Shown here: positions 46,549 to 61,851 of the stretch, piece after piece
How positions within the stretch are numbered: the stretch's first letter is position 1
Layout: every line of letters starts with the position of its first letter
Source of the DNA: Plumapathes pennacea
Lineage: Eukaryota > Cnidaria > Anthozoa > Antipatharia > Myriopathidae
Assembly (NCBI GenBank): GCA_964036295.1
Contig: OZ038462.1
Location: forward strand, 32,005,355 to 32,069,354
Length of the DNA stretch: 64,000 nucleotides
Direction: 5' to 3'
The notes under the pieces: generated by a model
Databases searched by the model: none
What the model was told of the DNA's origin: nothing
Seen by the model: only the letters and a program-made list of their open reading frames with translations
Translations under genes and position numbers: made by a program

Positions 46549-46950
46549 CCACTACCATACAAGAAAGAAAAGTATTAGAAACTAGGAAGTCCTTCTATAT
46601 AGAATAAATAGCTGGTCGAAGAATTCAATTGAAGACGACGTTGAACAAATGAACGAAACTTTCTAAATATCGTGCTCTTGTCACATCAGTTCGATAAAAG
46701 AGACAACTACGGAAGCGTGAGACACGTGGGTTGCGGAAAATTATGCTGATAGAAGGTTAACTTTTTTATAAAAAATGTAGTTATCACCTTTGAACTAATC
46801 AATATGCACAGCTACACTCTGTGTCAGCCCATATTGGCCGTTTTAAAAAATGGACTTTCTTCAACCTCCACTATCATATATAAAAAGGAAAAGTATCAGA
46901 AACTAGGAAGTCCTTGTACATAGAACAGATAGCTGGTTAGTCGAACAATT
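46549..46950. repeat. Upstream repeat modules just before deaminase copy 1
   Basis: Two copies of an 'agtattagaaactaggaagt' module (46549-46640 and 46866-46950) flank a copy of the 'ttaactttttta...gtagttatcacc' module (46757-46860). The same arrangement precedes deaminase copy 2 at 55418-56540. Promoter or 5' UTR sequence is likely within this block, because exon 1 starts after an intron acceptor (tttacatag) at 47097. The sequence TATATAAAAAGG near 46876 is TATA-like. Confidence 0.6.
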
Positions 46951-47100
46951 CAATGGAATTCATAGCAGTAGAGTAAAAAAGCTATCCTACACTTAAAAAC
47001 GTTGGAACCTTTTTTCGATTGTTACATCCACAAGTTTCTTTTATTTCCATGTTTTAGTTCATGGTCATATAATTTTTTCCTCTTCTTGTTTACATAGCTA

Positions 47101-50457
<3,357 letters not shown>

Positions 50458-50473
50458 GAGGGTGACAATCATA

Positions 50474-50479
50474 AATAAA
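50474..50479 (+). terminator. Poly(A) signal AATAAA (deaminase copy 1)
   Basis: The canonical hexamer lies 17 bases past the TGA stop codon of the deaminase-like gene. Confidence 0.6.
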
Positions 50480-53260
50480 TCAGTTCATATAAGTCGCATT
50501 GAAAACCATTCTGTTTCAGAAGATGATCTACTACGAAAATAATGTAATAGTGGATATTTGTAGTGATTAAAGTAGTTTTTAGGTACTCTGTGTATTAAAT
50601 ACAAAACGTCGTAAATTACACCTGGTACAATTTAGGATGTTTGAAATCTAATGCAGGAGAGAAATTGCAATTTAGGGTTAAAAAGTTTCATTATGGGTAA
50701 GTGACTTAAGGTGATAAATTATCAAACGTTTAAACTCATCGCGATTTTTGTCACACGCGTACATACAGCAAACAGAGCAGGCAAAATTGCATTTTGTTCC
50801 CAGGCTCTTTCCCTCCCCCTCCCCCTCCCCCCAAGCGAGAAGAGAAAAAGACTGGTTGGGATTGGTCACATGTCGCTAGGACAGCAAAAAATCTGAGGGA
50901 TAGAGTCAACCATTAAGATAATTAATTACTTATCTATATTCTTGTCAGTTTGTAAAACGAGGACATGTTGATGGTTGTGCCCAGAAGAGCAACCGCGTAA
51001 GACTGAGAGCGAGTTTGGGAACGATCGCCTCACATGACAATCGGACGATGCTTGAAAATCCAAGATGGCTGTCTTCTATATATTATTTGGCGTTAGAAGC
51101 CAAATCAAGTCCGACACTTGCATTTTTTAAAAGTTAAGAAAGAACGATCAAAATAAGGGAAGTCCATGTTGGAAGAGACTCTCGCTCCACAAACCAGCAT
51201 GGCGGTCGTGGCCAAACTGGTTTTTCTATACACGGCGGCTGTCTTCTCGTTGGTGCAATTTTGGGTTTACCCATGTTGATGTTGATGCGAAGTTTGCGCT
51301 GTGCCATCGCGGCTACTAAGTTCGAAAGATAACGTACAGCCAAAATAAGTGAAGCGTCCAGAAAATTATCATATGAGTTAGTTACATTTTGTGCCGTAAT
51401 ATTCACTCCTTTCGTTAAAAAAAGTCTTTTCTCTGGTACTGGACTCCTGCTTTTCTCAATAAGTACTAGAATTCGCAAATATTTTCTCACAGTAAAATGA
51501 TATCTTTGCTTCAAAACCTTTGATTTTGATGTTCCCCAAGTTAATTCGTAGGGTACAGAAAGGGGATCGAGCGTATGTACTGCACGTGTATTAAAGGGAT
51601 TCCATTTTCGGAAAGGTATGTGAAAGGGGTACCTTTTCTTTCAAAAATGGTATATGAAAGGGTAAGGTTTGGACCTCAAGGCGGCGCTTCCCCGTATAAA
51701 ACTTTACTGAGTGCCCCCCCCCCCCCCCCCGAGTCTCGAGTGTCTCAACCATTTTGCGTTTGATTGAGGTTAAACTGATGTATGATGTATTTTAAGAAAT
51801 ATTTCTTGAATATGTACAAAAATTTCTGAAAATACGATGTCTCGAATTAGAAGTCCAAATAAACTACAAAATTTCCAAAAAATCCGGCTAGAGAAAAAGG
51901 GACACCGATTTCTTTCGAAACTTGTGTCTTATAAAACGCAGAATAGTTACTTTGGGGATTCGTCACCGCTAAACGCTACGTCTTAAGATCGGAAAAAGTG
52001 TAACGGTCACAAGCGCTATATTGTTTTAAAGTCTGGTCTTAAAAGTCTGGTCTCAAAGGTCTTTAATCCTTGTGTGTTTTCTTGGGTGGTTCCGGGTCAT
52101 TGTGAGCGACTTTGAGCGACAGACGTTCCATCCTAAATGTTGGGAGTACCTCAGAGAAGCAACAAATTATCTGAAGTTTCGAGCTCAGATTGTCGATTTT
52201 TAAACCTAGCATTTGTGTGCAGTTCTTTGCCAAAAGTTATTATGTTATCTCGTTGGAGGATATTTCACTGACTGGTTTACTGTTCAAAAGGTGAGCAACA
52301 TAATAGGTGAGGGTATATAGGGTCACTTAATAAGTAAATGCTTTTCTCGTCTACAAACGCGTATTTGTTATCCAAGTAAATAATTATATATTCTAACCTG
52401 ACTCGAACATACAGACTAAGTCATAATATAATTCTCATTAGTAGAATGTTTGTCTAACATTTGCAAAATTAATGCCAACACTTAGTTAGGCCGCCTAGAA
52501 AACGAGGGCGACTCCATTTCTAAACAACTTGTGCCATCAAAATTACACACAGCTCGCCTTGCTCTGTAGTGTAGCGGAAACGCCAGAAAACATGTGGCTT
52601 GAAAGACACAGCCACTTAAAAGCAGCTACCAGCTATCCTATGAGTGAACTTAGCACTTCACAATTAAAAAATATAGTGAAAAGATTCCACTTTCGGACCT
52701 TGAGACGCCATTTTGCAAACATAAACCAATCTCCGGCGCCTGGTGGTTCATAGCACGATCATGCCAAACCTTTATTAGGTTTAGCTTGGCTACTCTGAAA
52801 GACTTCGTTCAATTTGAAACTAAAAAAAAAATTCTTAAGTTGGTTTGTTCACAAGAGATTTGACGAAATTCGTTTTACTCCCAAGCTCAAACTGAAGATT
52901 CTCCAATCAGTCAAGAAGAATATGTACGAGTGATGTAATGAGAATTGATATAGTTCAATTTATCTGAGAAAGCTATCAAAGCACATGTTCTCCATACTGT
53001 ATAATACATCTCTGAGTAAGAAACTGAAAGAGACAATTCAACTTTATCAAACTTAGGAGTAAAAGGGTTAACCAGCAACGGGTCCGACGCCAGAATCCGG
53101 AACAGAACTTTAAAGAATACATGTCTGTACGAAGATTCAAAAGGCTTCTGAATTATATTTTGTTTTGGTTAAAGTCTCTTTTCACTTCAATGTACACTCC
53201 GACGTGGCAGTCACAGTCACTCCGACATGAGAACACGGTCCACAGAGATCAAGAGTAACG
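50480..53260. other. Unassigned DNA between deaminase copy 1 and the USP fragment
   Basis: I see no supported gene. It contains a C-rich run near 50808-50834, a poly-C tract at 51714-51731 preceded by duplicated 'gtatgtgaaagggg/gtatatgaaagggt' phrases, and an inverted relative of the 32165 repeat at about 52860-53070. A 74-residue open frame near 52529 has no family resemblance or splice context. Confidence 0.5.
52860..53070. repeat. TTAACCCTTT-type dispersed repeat (copy 2, inverted)
   Basis: This reads as the reverse complement of 32165-32375, ending CTTAGGAGTAAAAGGGTTAA. Similarity is clear at both ends and weaker inside. Confidence 0.5.
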
Positions 53261-53263
53261 CGG

Positions 53264-54465
53264 TCACTTAATGTCCATGTCTTCTTCGCTGAGAGGTCCT
53301 TCACTTGTCTCGCTCATGCGCTCATCCTCAGGCCCCTGTCCGCGTCGCTGTCGATGCGTTGGTAGAACAGCACGTACTCTGCCTTTGACTGCAACAAACC
53401 AATGAAAACCAGTAAAAATCAGTGTTAAAAGCCGCTCCGGGTTTATAGGAAAATGAAAAAGCACTATTAGCTACACTGCGCATCATTGTCCTGCTCCTAT
53501 GTCGAAAAACACAATGAAACCACGTAGAAAGCCTCTTCTTGGCCAACAAAGCAGCGCAAAACTGCTCCACTGTAATTCACGTGAACAAACAAGTCTTCTT
53601 AATTTTAAGCAGCGACATGTTAGAAAAAATTGTGTACAGAGTGAGTGCTGCTCTCACCACAAGCTTGCCCTCGTCAATGGTGGAAACGCTGCTGTCATCA
53701 AATGAGTACCAATGGTCGCTCTCACAGTTCTTTGCATACGCCGTGTTTAAAGGAGATTTCACGATATCAAGCATGGGTATTAATGAATTTAATTAATAGA
53801 GTTTTGCAAAAATTAAGAAATAACCCTTTAACAAAAAAGAACCATCCAAATTATATCCAGGTTTCAGCTAAGCTCGATTTCTGCCGCTCTCTCAAGTCCG
53901 GTCTTCGTTCCTCCCCGAGAAGAGACGGGGAGGAGCGCGGGCTCACTTTCCCGAGGCAGCGGCTGGTAATCGAGCCTAGGTTTCAGCACGATTGGCCTAT
54001 TAAAAACTGAATGGCGAGCTTTAATCAGAAAAATTAGAAACAAAAAATACCCTTGTGTTGTTACAGGGTCCATCCTTTAAAGTATTCTATTTGTTCTGAT
54101 TTTAAAAGCTCGCAAATCAGTTGCTGGTAGGCCAATCGTGCTGAAATCTGGAATACTTACTAATTTGGATGTGCTCTTTCTTGTGGCAGGGTTGTTTTGT
54201 TTGTGTTGGTTTGGTTTGTTTTTTACAGTATAGAATCCCGCTACCCCACAAATCGGTTATTTCGAACTCCCTTCTACTTCAAACAGAATCCGATTTTAAG
54301 CGTTTTAAGCAGTTTTAAGCGACCCTAAACTGTCAAGGAAAGGATCGCAAAATGTCAAAGATGCCAGCAATCAATCAACGGTACGTCGCACAGCTGTGTA
54401 TAGCAAGACGTAGTGTTGACTTTCTTGTACTTACAGTGTCCGCCGCCCATTCCTCCATAGTGGTT
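53264..54465 (-). pseudogene. USP4/11/15-like deubiquitinase, truncated 3' end with lesions
   Basis: Three exon remnants lie in order on the minus strand. Exon 54465-54435 encodes NHYGGMGGGH, the catalytic-His box of ubiquitin-specific proteases, with good GT/AG borders. Exon 53746-53658 encodes 'TAYAKNC' and 'HWYSFDDSSVSTIDEGKLV'. Exon 53388-53264 encodes 'SKAEYVLFYQRIDSD', then an acidic tail. Two defects are visible. The acceptor before 53746 reads AA instead of AG. The last exon shifts frame after the YQR motif: the acidic C-terminal tail ('EDERMSETSEGPLSEEDMD') is in another frame from the YVLFYQR motif. No upstream USP exons occur to the right within the window. I judge it a decayed fragment trapped between the two deaminase-like genes. 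A genuine gene with non-canonical splicing is less likely. Confidence 0.7.
54227..54300. mobile_element. Truncated pogo-like MITE end
   Basis: TACAGTATAGAATCCCGCTACC and the following 'ttatttcgaactccc' and 'aacagaatccgatttt' phrases match the left half of the pogo-like family. No right end is present. It lies in an intron of the USP remnant. Confidence 0.5.
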
Positions 54466-54829
54466 CTACAGGAACAGAATAGAATGCGTCAGTGTGCATT
54501 TTGCTGAATGAGAATGCTCTCAAACTTGTTTGGACCAATTCATAAGTATAGCAAACATAAACCAAAACAATCACAGGATTATTTTCGACAGCCATCTGAA
54601 AGCCTCCCTAACCGTAGTGCTTACCGATACAGCCACCAAGTTGTACAAGGTTTGGGGTTGGTTTTCGTTTATCACATGCTGGGACATGTCCAGTTTCCTA
54701 ATAACGAAAGTTACAGAAATCAGTCAGTTAATTATATGGGGAAATATTACAAGGTGACGCGTTATATATTTCTTAAATATTACCGATACGACCAGAAATT
54801 CGATAATCGCGAGTTATTCTGTTTATGAA

Positions 54830-56540
54830 TGTTTAATTTGTTTGCCAAGTTCGCAAAGAAGAGCGCGTTAGGTGTTAGGTTTATCTCTGAAACTGACATT
54901 GGCAGTACGTCATTCGCGACTTAACAAAGGACAGATTTGGTCGCATAAATTTGCAAAATTTCTAGAGTAAAACTAGTGTACATACTCTTTATACTGAGCT
55001 TTTATATGGCACGCCATACCATTCAAAAGTGGTACAAGTTACAGATCGGTTATCGAGATGACAGATTAATAGGGTTGAAATACAAGATTACTGGGCCAGA
55101 CACAGATTGCTGTGGTCTAGAAACACGATTACTGATTGAGAAAAAGATCTCTCTGATCAAGATAACAGAGATTAGGGTTAGACTAGAGTTCGATGATCGA
55201 GAATGAACTAAGTGGAGATTGGTGGTCGAGAATACGATTGGTGATCGAGAAATACAATTGGTGACCTTTGAAAAGCGATTTTTTTTCCGGAATTTGCTGC
55301 AAATGCACGTTTTTAAAGTGAATTACAAGATTAGAAAAATACCTTAATTTCGCTGACCCACTCCAAAGTTGACAGGGATGATACCTTAAGCAATGACAAA
55401 CGCGCTGTTAACCTGCAAAACATGTTAATTTTTTATTATAAAAAAAGTACAGTTATCATCTGTGAACTAGTTAATATTTATAGCTACACGTTGTGTCAGC
55501 CCATAATAGCCGTGTCAAAAAGAGACTTTCTTCAGTTCCTCGACAATCGCACCGCTACGCCTCAGCTTAAGAAGGAAATGTAAGTTCTTTCGCAAACTAC
55601 TTCCACGTGTTAAGGCAGCCTAGCTAGCCTGGAGAACTAAAAAATTTAAAAAGTACCGTTGCCCCAAAGGTTTTTTCGATACATGATATGCCTCCATGAC
55701 TCAAAGGCTTAAAATTGATGTAATGTTAGTTGTTAATTATCTACATCGAAATTATCGCTTCTCGTTTCCCCGAACGCTTTTCCTTTCGCAGAGAAAGCTG
55801 CCAGAGGTGTCAAATTATGTCCACTGATCAGTTATTTTTAAAACATTTTTGTTATGACTCGCTGGCTTATTAAGTTGAAAATTATGGAAGCATCACTGGG
55901 ATTCAATAAGCACAAGCTTCACTATCATAAAAGAAAGAAAAGTATTAGAAACTAGGAAGTCCTTGTACACAGAACAGATAGCTGGTCGAAGAATTCAATT
56001 GACGACGACATCGAACAAACGAAACTTTCTAAGTATTTTGCTCTTGTCACATCAGTTTGATAAAAGAAACAATGACGGAAGCGTGAGACGCGTGGTTTGC
56101 GGAAAGTAATGCTAATAGAATATGTCAGCAGTCAATTAGCAGGCATCAGGTCGAGAAATTGTCTTTTTGTTTATAACTTTTCTTTGGAAGGAGATTTTTT
56201 TCAGAATTTTCTGCAAATGCACGCTTTTGAAGTTAATTACGAGATTAGAAAAAAAAACCTTAATTTCGCTGACCCACTCCAACATTGACAGAGATGCTAT
56301 CTTAAACAATGTTAGACATGCTGTTAACCTGCAAAACATGTTAATTTTTTACTAAAAAGGTAAGCTGTCACCTGTAAACTAATCAATATGTACGGCTACA
56401 CGATGTATCAACCCATATTAGCCGTGTTAAAAATAGGCCTTCTTCAAACTCCACTATTCTATATCAAACGAAAAGTATTAGAAACTAGGAAGTTCTTGTA
56501 CATAGAACAGATAGCGGGTCGAGTAATTCAATGGAATTCA
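54830..56540. repeat. Upstream repeat modules before deaminase copy 2
   Basis: This holds the modules seen at 41872, 45120 and 46549: 'aacctgcaaaacatgttaat' blocks at 55418-55620 and 56325-56440, the TTCCTCGACAATCGCACCGC exon-like core near 55537, 'cagagaaagctgccagagg' near 55789, and 'agtattagaaactaggaagt' blocks at 55930 and 56470. It is the probable promoter and 5' UTR region of copy 2. Confidence 0.7.
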
Positions 56541-56720
56541 TGACAGTAGAGTGAAAAAGCTAAACAGTTTAATGGTTGGTGGATATTCATTCATCTTACT
56601 CTTGAAAGCGTTGGACCTTAAACACATACTTTTTCGCTTTTGTTATATCCACAGGTTTATCTTATTTCCATATTTTAGTTCATGGTCGTAACTTTTTTCC
56701 CCTTCTTGTTTCCGTAGCTA

Positions 56721-59700
56721 ATGATGCCGTCCTACACAAAGTTGTTGGTGGTAGTTTTCTGCTTGTCAGCCCTCCTACCTGATATTGTCTTTTCCAAGGA
56801 TATTGCTAAGAAAGAAAAACCTCAGGATGAATTGGGTAAGACTTTTTTTTTCTGGAAGATGATTGCTATGTTCACACTGAGAGGGTAACTGGTTTATTGA
56901 GTAAGATATCATATAGATATCATATAGCCTGTTCCAGGCTCTCGTGATACTGACACGGCTGCAAAAAGTGGCGCGTGAAAGACTGGGGCGAAGGCGAGAG
57001 GGAGAACTGGAACAGGTTATAATGCCCCTGGTGATAGCGATGTCTCAACAGACAAATCTGTTCACAGTGGTCCGGCACTCATTCAACATCCCATGGGAGC
57101 ACAGCTCCTCACACCCCTTTACCCATCCGTACCACCACAATCTTAGTCTATACCATTTTAATTTTATCTCCTTAACTCAAATCATTTAAATCTCTCAACC
57201 TATCACGAACACCACAGCTGCAATGAAACTCCTTACTTCCAATTTACGGAAACCGGTCATATTTTTAAATTAGTTCTCAGCCTCCGAAAATGGCAGGAAA
57301 GGGCGAGCCAAATCTCAAAAAATTCCCCGGACCCCCTAGAATGTCGCGCCTTCGTCACTTACACGTTTGAAAACCGGTCACATTTTCTGATGGATTCATT
57401 CCTGCATTACATGCCGCGTCGATCCTAATATGTAAAATCCTGACAATACCCGTTCCTCCTTTAACCTTTATTTTCATCGTTTCATTTAATTTTAATTCCT
57501 ATTTCCGTCTGAACCACTCCCCACAAACTCCGTCACATTTCTCACAAAAACAACGGCAAAGGAGCCCGAGTACCCACAAAAGTATATTACAATCTGAATG
57601 GTTGTGCCAATGTGGTCCGCCTATAGAGAAAAAGAACCCACGCATCCTCTGGGCCTGATTCCGGAACACGTAGTCCGTTCAGTTTAGGCCGTTTAGTAAT
57701 CATTTGAGAGCCATTTTATCAATATGCCTAGATTGGAAGAGTTTGCTTATTAGCTGTGGTTACACTGAGCTGTTTTCCCACGTTAAAAGGCCGTTTTCAC
57801 GCGTTGAAATGGTCGCGACGGTGTAACCGCATTTTCCTGAGCAAAATTTCACGCGTTGAATATCCATGGCTACATCAAAAAGAACAAAAGAATGACATGT
57901 ACCGAGATGAAAAGCAAGGTTTTTCAGAGCCCAAGATGACTAGACCAATCAGAGAGTTGCGGTTTTATCGGATGATCTCAAACATGTCAAAATTAGCATT
58001 TTTAATTGCCGTGCCACTTTGTTGTTATTTCAATCGCCCGCGACGGACTCGACATGGCTGGATTTCGTGCATCACTGTGAGTAAGTACTGAGACATATGG
58101 TTTTGGAAATCGTTTGTAGCAAATAATAATTTCAGACAAGCGGATGAACTGGCGGCGTCTCATTCTTATTCTCCTCCTCCTCAGTAAAGCCTGGTTCACA
58201 CGAGTAAAGCAAGCGCAAGCGCAAACGCAAACGCAAACGCAAGCGACCGGTTCACACGATAAAATTTGTGAAGCAAGCGCAAACGCAAGCGCAAGAGAAT
58301 GGAAAAGTTTTCATTCTCTTGCGCTTGCGTTTGCGCTTGCTTTACCGTGTGAACCAGCCTTAAAAGTACTTGGCTAATCAACACCATGAACTTATTTCGG
58401 TGACAGAGAAGGACAAACAAAATCGACAGCAGACCACAGAATTCCCGCCAAAAAAAAAAAAATTTTCGTAAGGATGATCAAACATCACCCAAGACGATCA
58501 ATTTCTCTGTGTGACCGGAAGCATCTCGGGCAACGGAAACACCACGACAATTTCAATGCGTGAAATTATTGCTCGGTAACTCGATAAAACATGCCCAGTG
58601 TAACCACAGCTATTGTCTTCGTTTTTAGCGCTGTTGAAAACAAGGCAATTGGAAATTAAATAGGCTAATAGAATTTATTATCTGATACTTGTTGTGAGCC
58701 TTCTTCGATAATTTTTGTGGTATGTATCAAGACAGTAATGGTACCTCTGTCTGTTTTTCTTAAGATTCAGTTCGTTGTTGTTTTACAGTACGCTGATTGA
58801 CTTTCGCTCGTTACCTGATATGTTATCTGGTTGAGGTGTAAAAAATCCTTCCCTACGGCTTTTTTGGAACACAGTCGATAACAATATAGAACCTTTAAAG
58901 TAGTAAGGGTCGCTCTTACTTGGCCTTCATCATAGTTACTGGGGCATCAAACGACAAAATATACGGCAAAATATTAGGGCAGTTTACAGCCGTCCGTCGG
59001 ACTGTTTGGAGTTTGTATCTGCATCTTGTTGTACAAAATCTCTTCCGTTCGTACTCTATTGTATGTCACCAAACAAAATGGCGGTTTACAGTTCTGGGGC
59101 CAATTCAACGAAATTTACACGTGTATTTTACAAGTTGGACCATTATTCAAACACCATTAAACGGACTCTAATCAAGCAAAAGTCTGCAAAATATTACAGA
59201 TACCAGTCTCACATGCACAGTCGTAACAGTTTTTGGCCATGGTATTGGATTAAAGTGAGTTTAAACGTGCATAGGAATTAGTCCAACTTGTAAAATACAC
59301 TTGTAAATGCTTTATTGAATTGGACCCTGGCCTAAGAGCCTGGGAACGAAGTCGTACGGCAGACTGAGTGACAGACTGACAGACGAACATTAAATTTCGA
59401 GATGGCGACCCGCTTGGAGTCTCCAAGAAAGGCGATACTACTGCATAGCGTTGTGATTATTACCCTCGCATACGCTCGGGGATAAAGTATAGTAAGAGTG
59501 ATTTTGTTTGGTGTAATGTATTGGAAAACGTTTACATGTTACTTTGTTTGTGTACGTGATGTTTTACTTCCACAGACGTAAATCTAAGTCATCATTATAT
59601 TAATGGAAGTCGCGATCCAGCAACGATACCAAGGACCTTCCCCCCCTTCAACCCAACCACATTTTTGACTATTCATGTTCGGGTAGCGGAAAAGCAGCGT

Positions 59701-59901
59701 CGTGGTACCGAGTTTGCTGCCATTTGGATGATCGGCCACTGGCCTCCTTTTGCATATGATCCTCCGAGTAGAACAAATATTGGTCCTCTGATTGACAAAG
59801 AGAAGCATTATTCCCCCTATGGCAACTACTCTAAGCAGAACTACATCTTTGCCAGACCAATAAATAAAGATTACCACGCGGAGGAAGCTATATATAGCAA
59901 G
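56721..59901 (+). CDS. Secreted AID/APOBEC-like deaminase, copy 2 (3' exon not found)
   Basis: Exons 56721-56835 and 59576-59901 are both open and in phase with GT/AG borders (147 residues so far). Exon 1 differs from copy 1 at only two bases and encodes the same signal peptide. Exon 2 encodes the HAE motif (H139, E141) in 'KDYHAEEAIYSK'. It shares only about half its residues with copy 1, and carries a four-residue insertion near 'RDPATIPRTFPPFNP'. The donor GTACAG and the next 13 bases match copy 1; then similarity stops. No exon encoding PCxxC appears in the remaining 4.1 kb. The gene is therefore either truncated or has its last exon beyond the window. Intron 1 carries two insertions relative to copy 1 (57752-58611, and about 58911-59490). 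Confidence 0.6.
57752..58611. mobile_element. 860-bp DNA element inserted in intron 1 of deaminase copy 2
   Basis: Terminal inverted repeats are AGCTGTGGTTACACTG and CAGTGTAACCACAGCT. The flanks carry a direct ATT on each side. Deaminase copy 1 has the uninterrupted site (gcttATTgtcttc near 48126-48138), so the insertion is proven by the paralogue. A 3-bp duplication suggests PIF/Harbinger or a related class. A nested MITE lies inside at 58187-58363. Confidence 0.85.
58187..58363. mobile_element. Palindromic MITE (CTGGTTCACACG ends) nested in the 860-bp element
   Basis: AAGCCTGGTTCACACGAGTA and the opposing CCGTGTGAACCAGCCTT are inverted. The interior consists of 'aagcgcaaacgc' repeats on one arm and their complement on the other. 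The whole is a foldback. Confidence 0.8.
59093..59330. mobile_element. MITE with 45-bp inverted ends in copy 2 intron 1
   Basis: The ends, near 59097-59141 and 59281-59327, are inverted copies (GGCCAATTCAACGAAATTTA against TTTATTGAATTGGACC). They share a core of about 20 bases ending TACAAGTTGGAC. It is present only in copy 2. Confidence 0.7.
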
Positions 59902-60275
59902 GTACAGACGGTTGATTACCAAGTTTTAGACAATTTGTTGTCCTATTATCACAATTTATGACCCATCAAATATTTCCTCCGGCGTGTGATTGGTGGAATC
60001 GTGACACGTGACCGTATAACGTCCGCTCACGAGCGGACATTATCAGCAAATAACCCCCACCTGGCGAACTATCGCTCTTTACTGACAATACCCAGACACA
60101 GTTTTATTTATTTAATCACAAAAAAAAAAAAAAAAAAAAAAAAACATTACGAGATGACTACCGAGGAAGACATCAATTCATTGGTCGAAAAAATAATTTC
60201 AGAAAGCACCAAAAAGCTTCATCCCGGTCCCCGCGCCATTATTAGCGTTGCGAGAGGAAATATTTGAAGGATAAT

Positions 60276-60465
60276 AACGACAATAAACTATTTTTGGCTT
60301 CGGAAATATGCATGGATAATTGTCCTTGGACATTATCTGTTCTTCGAAGCTCACAGTTGCCCTCGAACTTTGTTATCGGGCAACTGTTCGCTCGGAACAG
60401 ATAATATCCTCGGACAATTATCCGTGCATATTTCCTCGCCAAAAGTAGTTTATTGTCAGGAGCTT
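60276..60465. mobile_element. Long palindromic element
   Basis: GACAATAAACTATTTTTGGC at the left is mirrored by GCCAAAAGTAGTTTATTGTC at the right. Inner arms 'gcatggataattgtcc' and 'ggacaattatccgtgc' extend the stem to about 80 bp with few mismatches. Confidence 0.8.
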
Positions 60466-60549
60466 TTGTTATCGGTTATATAAATGTTTGTACGTGTCTG
60501 CACGAGTGCATGTGCGTGCGTACGCTCTGTAATTAATAATGGTAATAGG

Positions 60550-60678
60550 ACTGAGTGGAGTCCGATTCGGTCTGTAATCATACGAGTGATTACGAAATCG
60601 GACGACCGCGCTTCGCGGGAGTCCGATTTCGTAATCACGAGTATGATTACAGACCGACATCGGACGACACGAAGTCCT
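60550..60678. mobile_element. Palindromic element with GTCCGATTTCGTAATCAC arms
   Basis: The arms around 60559-60610 and 60618-60668 are inverted copies. 'tctgtaatcatac-gtgatt' and 'aatcac-gtatgattacaga' form the stem, with a GC-rich 'cgcgcttcgcg' centre. Confidence 0.8.
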
Positions 60679-61680
60679 CTTACCAATTAATCATAAATAT
60701 TACAATTTCTGAGAATGAAATGGTCATATGGCTTCAGCGTCTTATGCTGTACTATACATAAAAACAAAGCATTTTAAATAAAGTATTTTATCGCCGATTG
60801 ATTTTAACACGCGCGTACACGCGGCTCGGCGTTTGTAAACACAACGTTAACCGCTCGTTCGTAGTCATGTAGCTCTCAGTTTTATCAACTTAAAATACTT
60901 GAGAGAAACAAGAAGCTAATTTACCCATTGATCTGAGTTGAATGCGGATTTTTGGAGTAAAAGTCGAAAATATGTAAGTTCTGTACACTCAGTAAAAATC
61001 AGTAAACCCATCACGAACTCACAAATTGAAAGACAGTTCCTTTCGACTCTTCAGGTTTGCATTTTTGAACATAACAAGTGCTTTGAAACTCAAAATACTA
61101 GTTTATTTTTTCGAAGAAGTTTACAAAGCATTCAAAGGAAATATTCAAGACTGAAAAAATCTGTACCTTCGGCAAAGCAATCCAAACTTACCGATTTCTT
61201 GACAGCTTAATTCTCAAGGAATGTTTGTCCATCACGGTCCATCAAAACAAACATAAAAGTCTTCCATCATTTTTTAAATGAATTGACGTCGTTCATTCAT
61301 TGAGCCATAACTTGCAGTGTTTGTAGCACAGCTGGCGACGTCGTGAACTCAACAAATGTGTCCGATTGGCAAAAATTTCCTGTCTTCTTTTGTTCAATGG
61401 TGACTGTTCACGTTCTTCGACTGACCACAAACTGTTCCTTCCATGTTAAATTGTCCAAGAATTAACAAAAGTCGCCTTTCGAGATGCTACAAACTCACAC
61501 CGGTTTTCTTTTTTCTTCACTGAAAATCAGTGTGGCGCTGATTGGTGCATTTAAATTTCACTCTTGCTTATGATTGGTTAAGCCAACTGTCCGATTACAG
61601 AACAAAGAAGTATCCGACTACAGAACAATAGGTGTCCAATTAATGATTAATCGGGGTCGGTTGTGAACCAATCACATTCG

Positions 61681-61851
61681 AGGAAATTGTAATATTTATG
61701 ATTAATAATTGGTTCATGCTTAGCGTGCGTCTATTGAGTTATGGATGCACGCGGGAAATTGGGAGAGCAACTCTAGTTTCACGAGTGCTCTCCCAAATTC
61801 CCAAGTGCATCCATAACTCGATAGACGCATAGCTAAAAGCATGAACCAATT
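61681..61851. mobile_element. Palindromic element with AATTGGTTCATGCTTAGCG arms
   Basis: The arms 61707-61780 and 61786-61851 pair with few mismatches around a short centre ('tttcacg'). Just outside, 61681-61706 is an inverted copy of 60681-60710 (AATCATAAATATTACAATTT), which could mark the ends of a larger 1.1-kb element containing this foldback. Confidence 0.75.

Noticed and set aside
57756-58091. 111-residue open frame in intron 1 of deaminase copy 2
   Set aside because: It lies within the 860-bp transposon insertion that is absent from copy 1 and has no recognisable domain.
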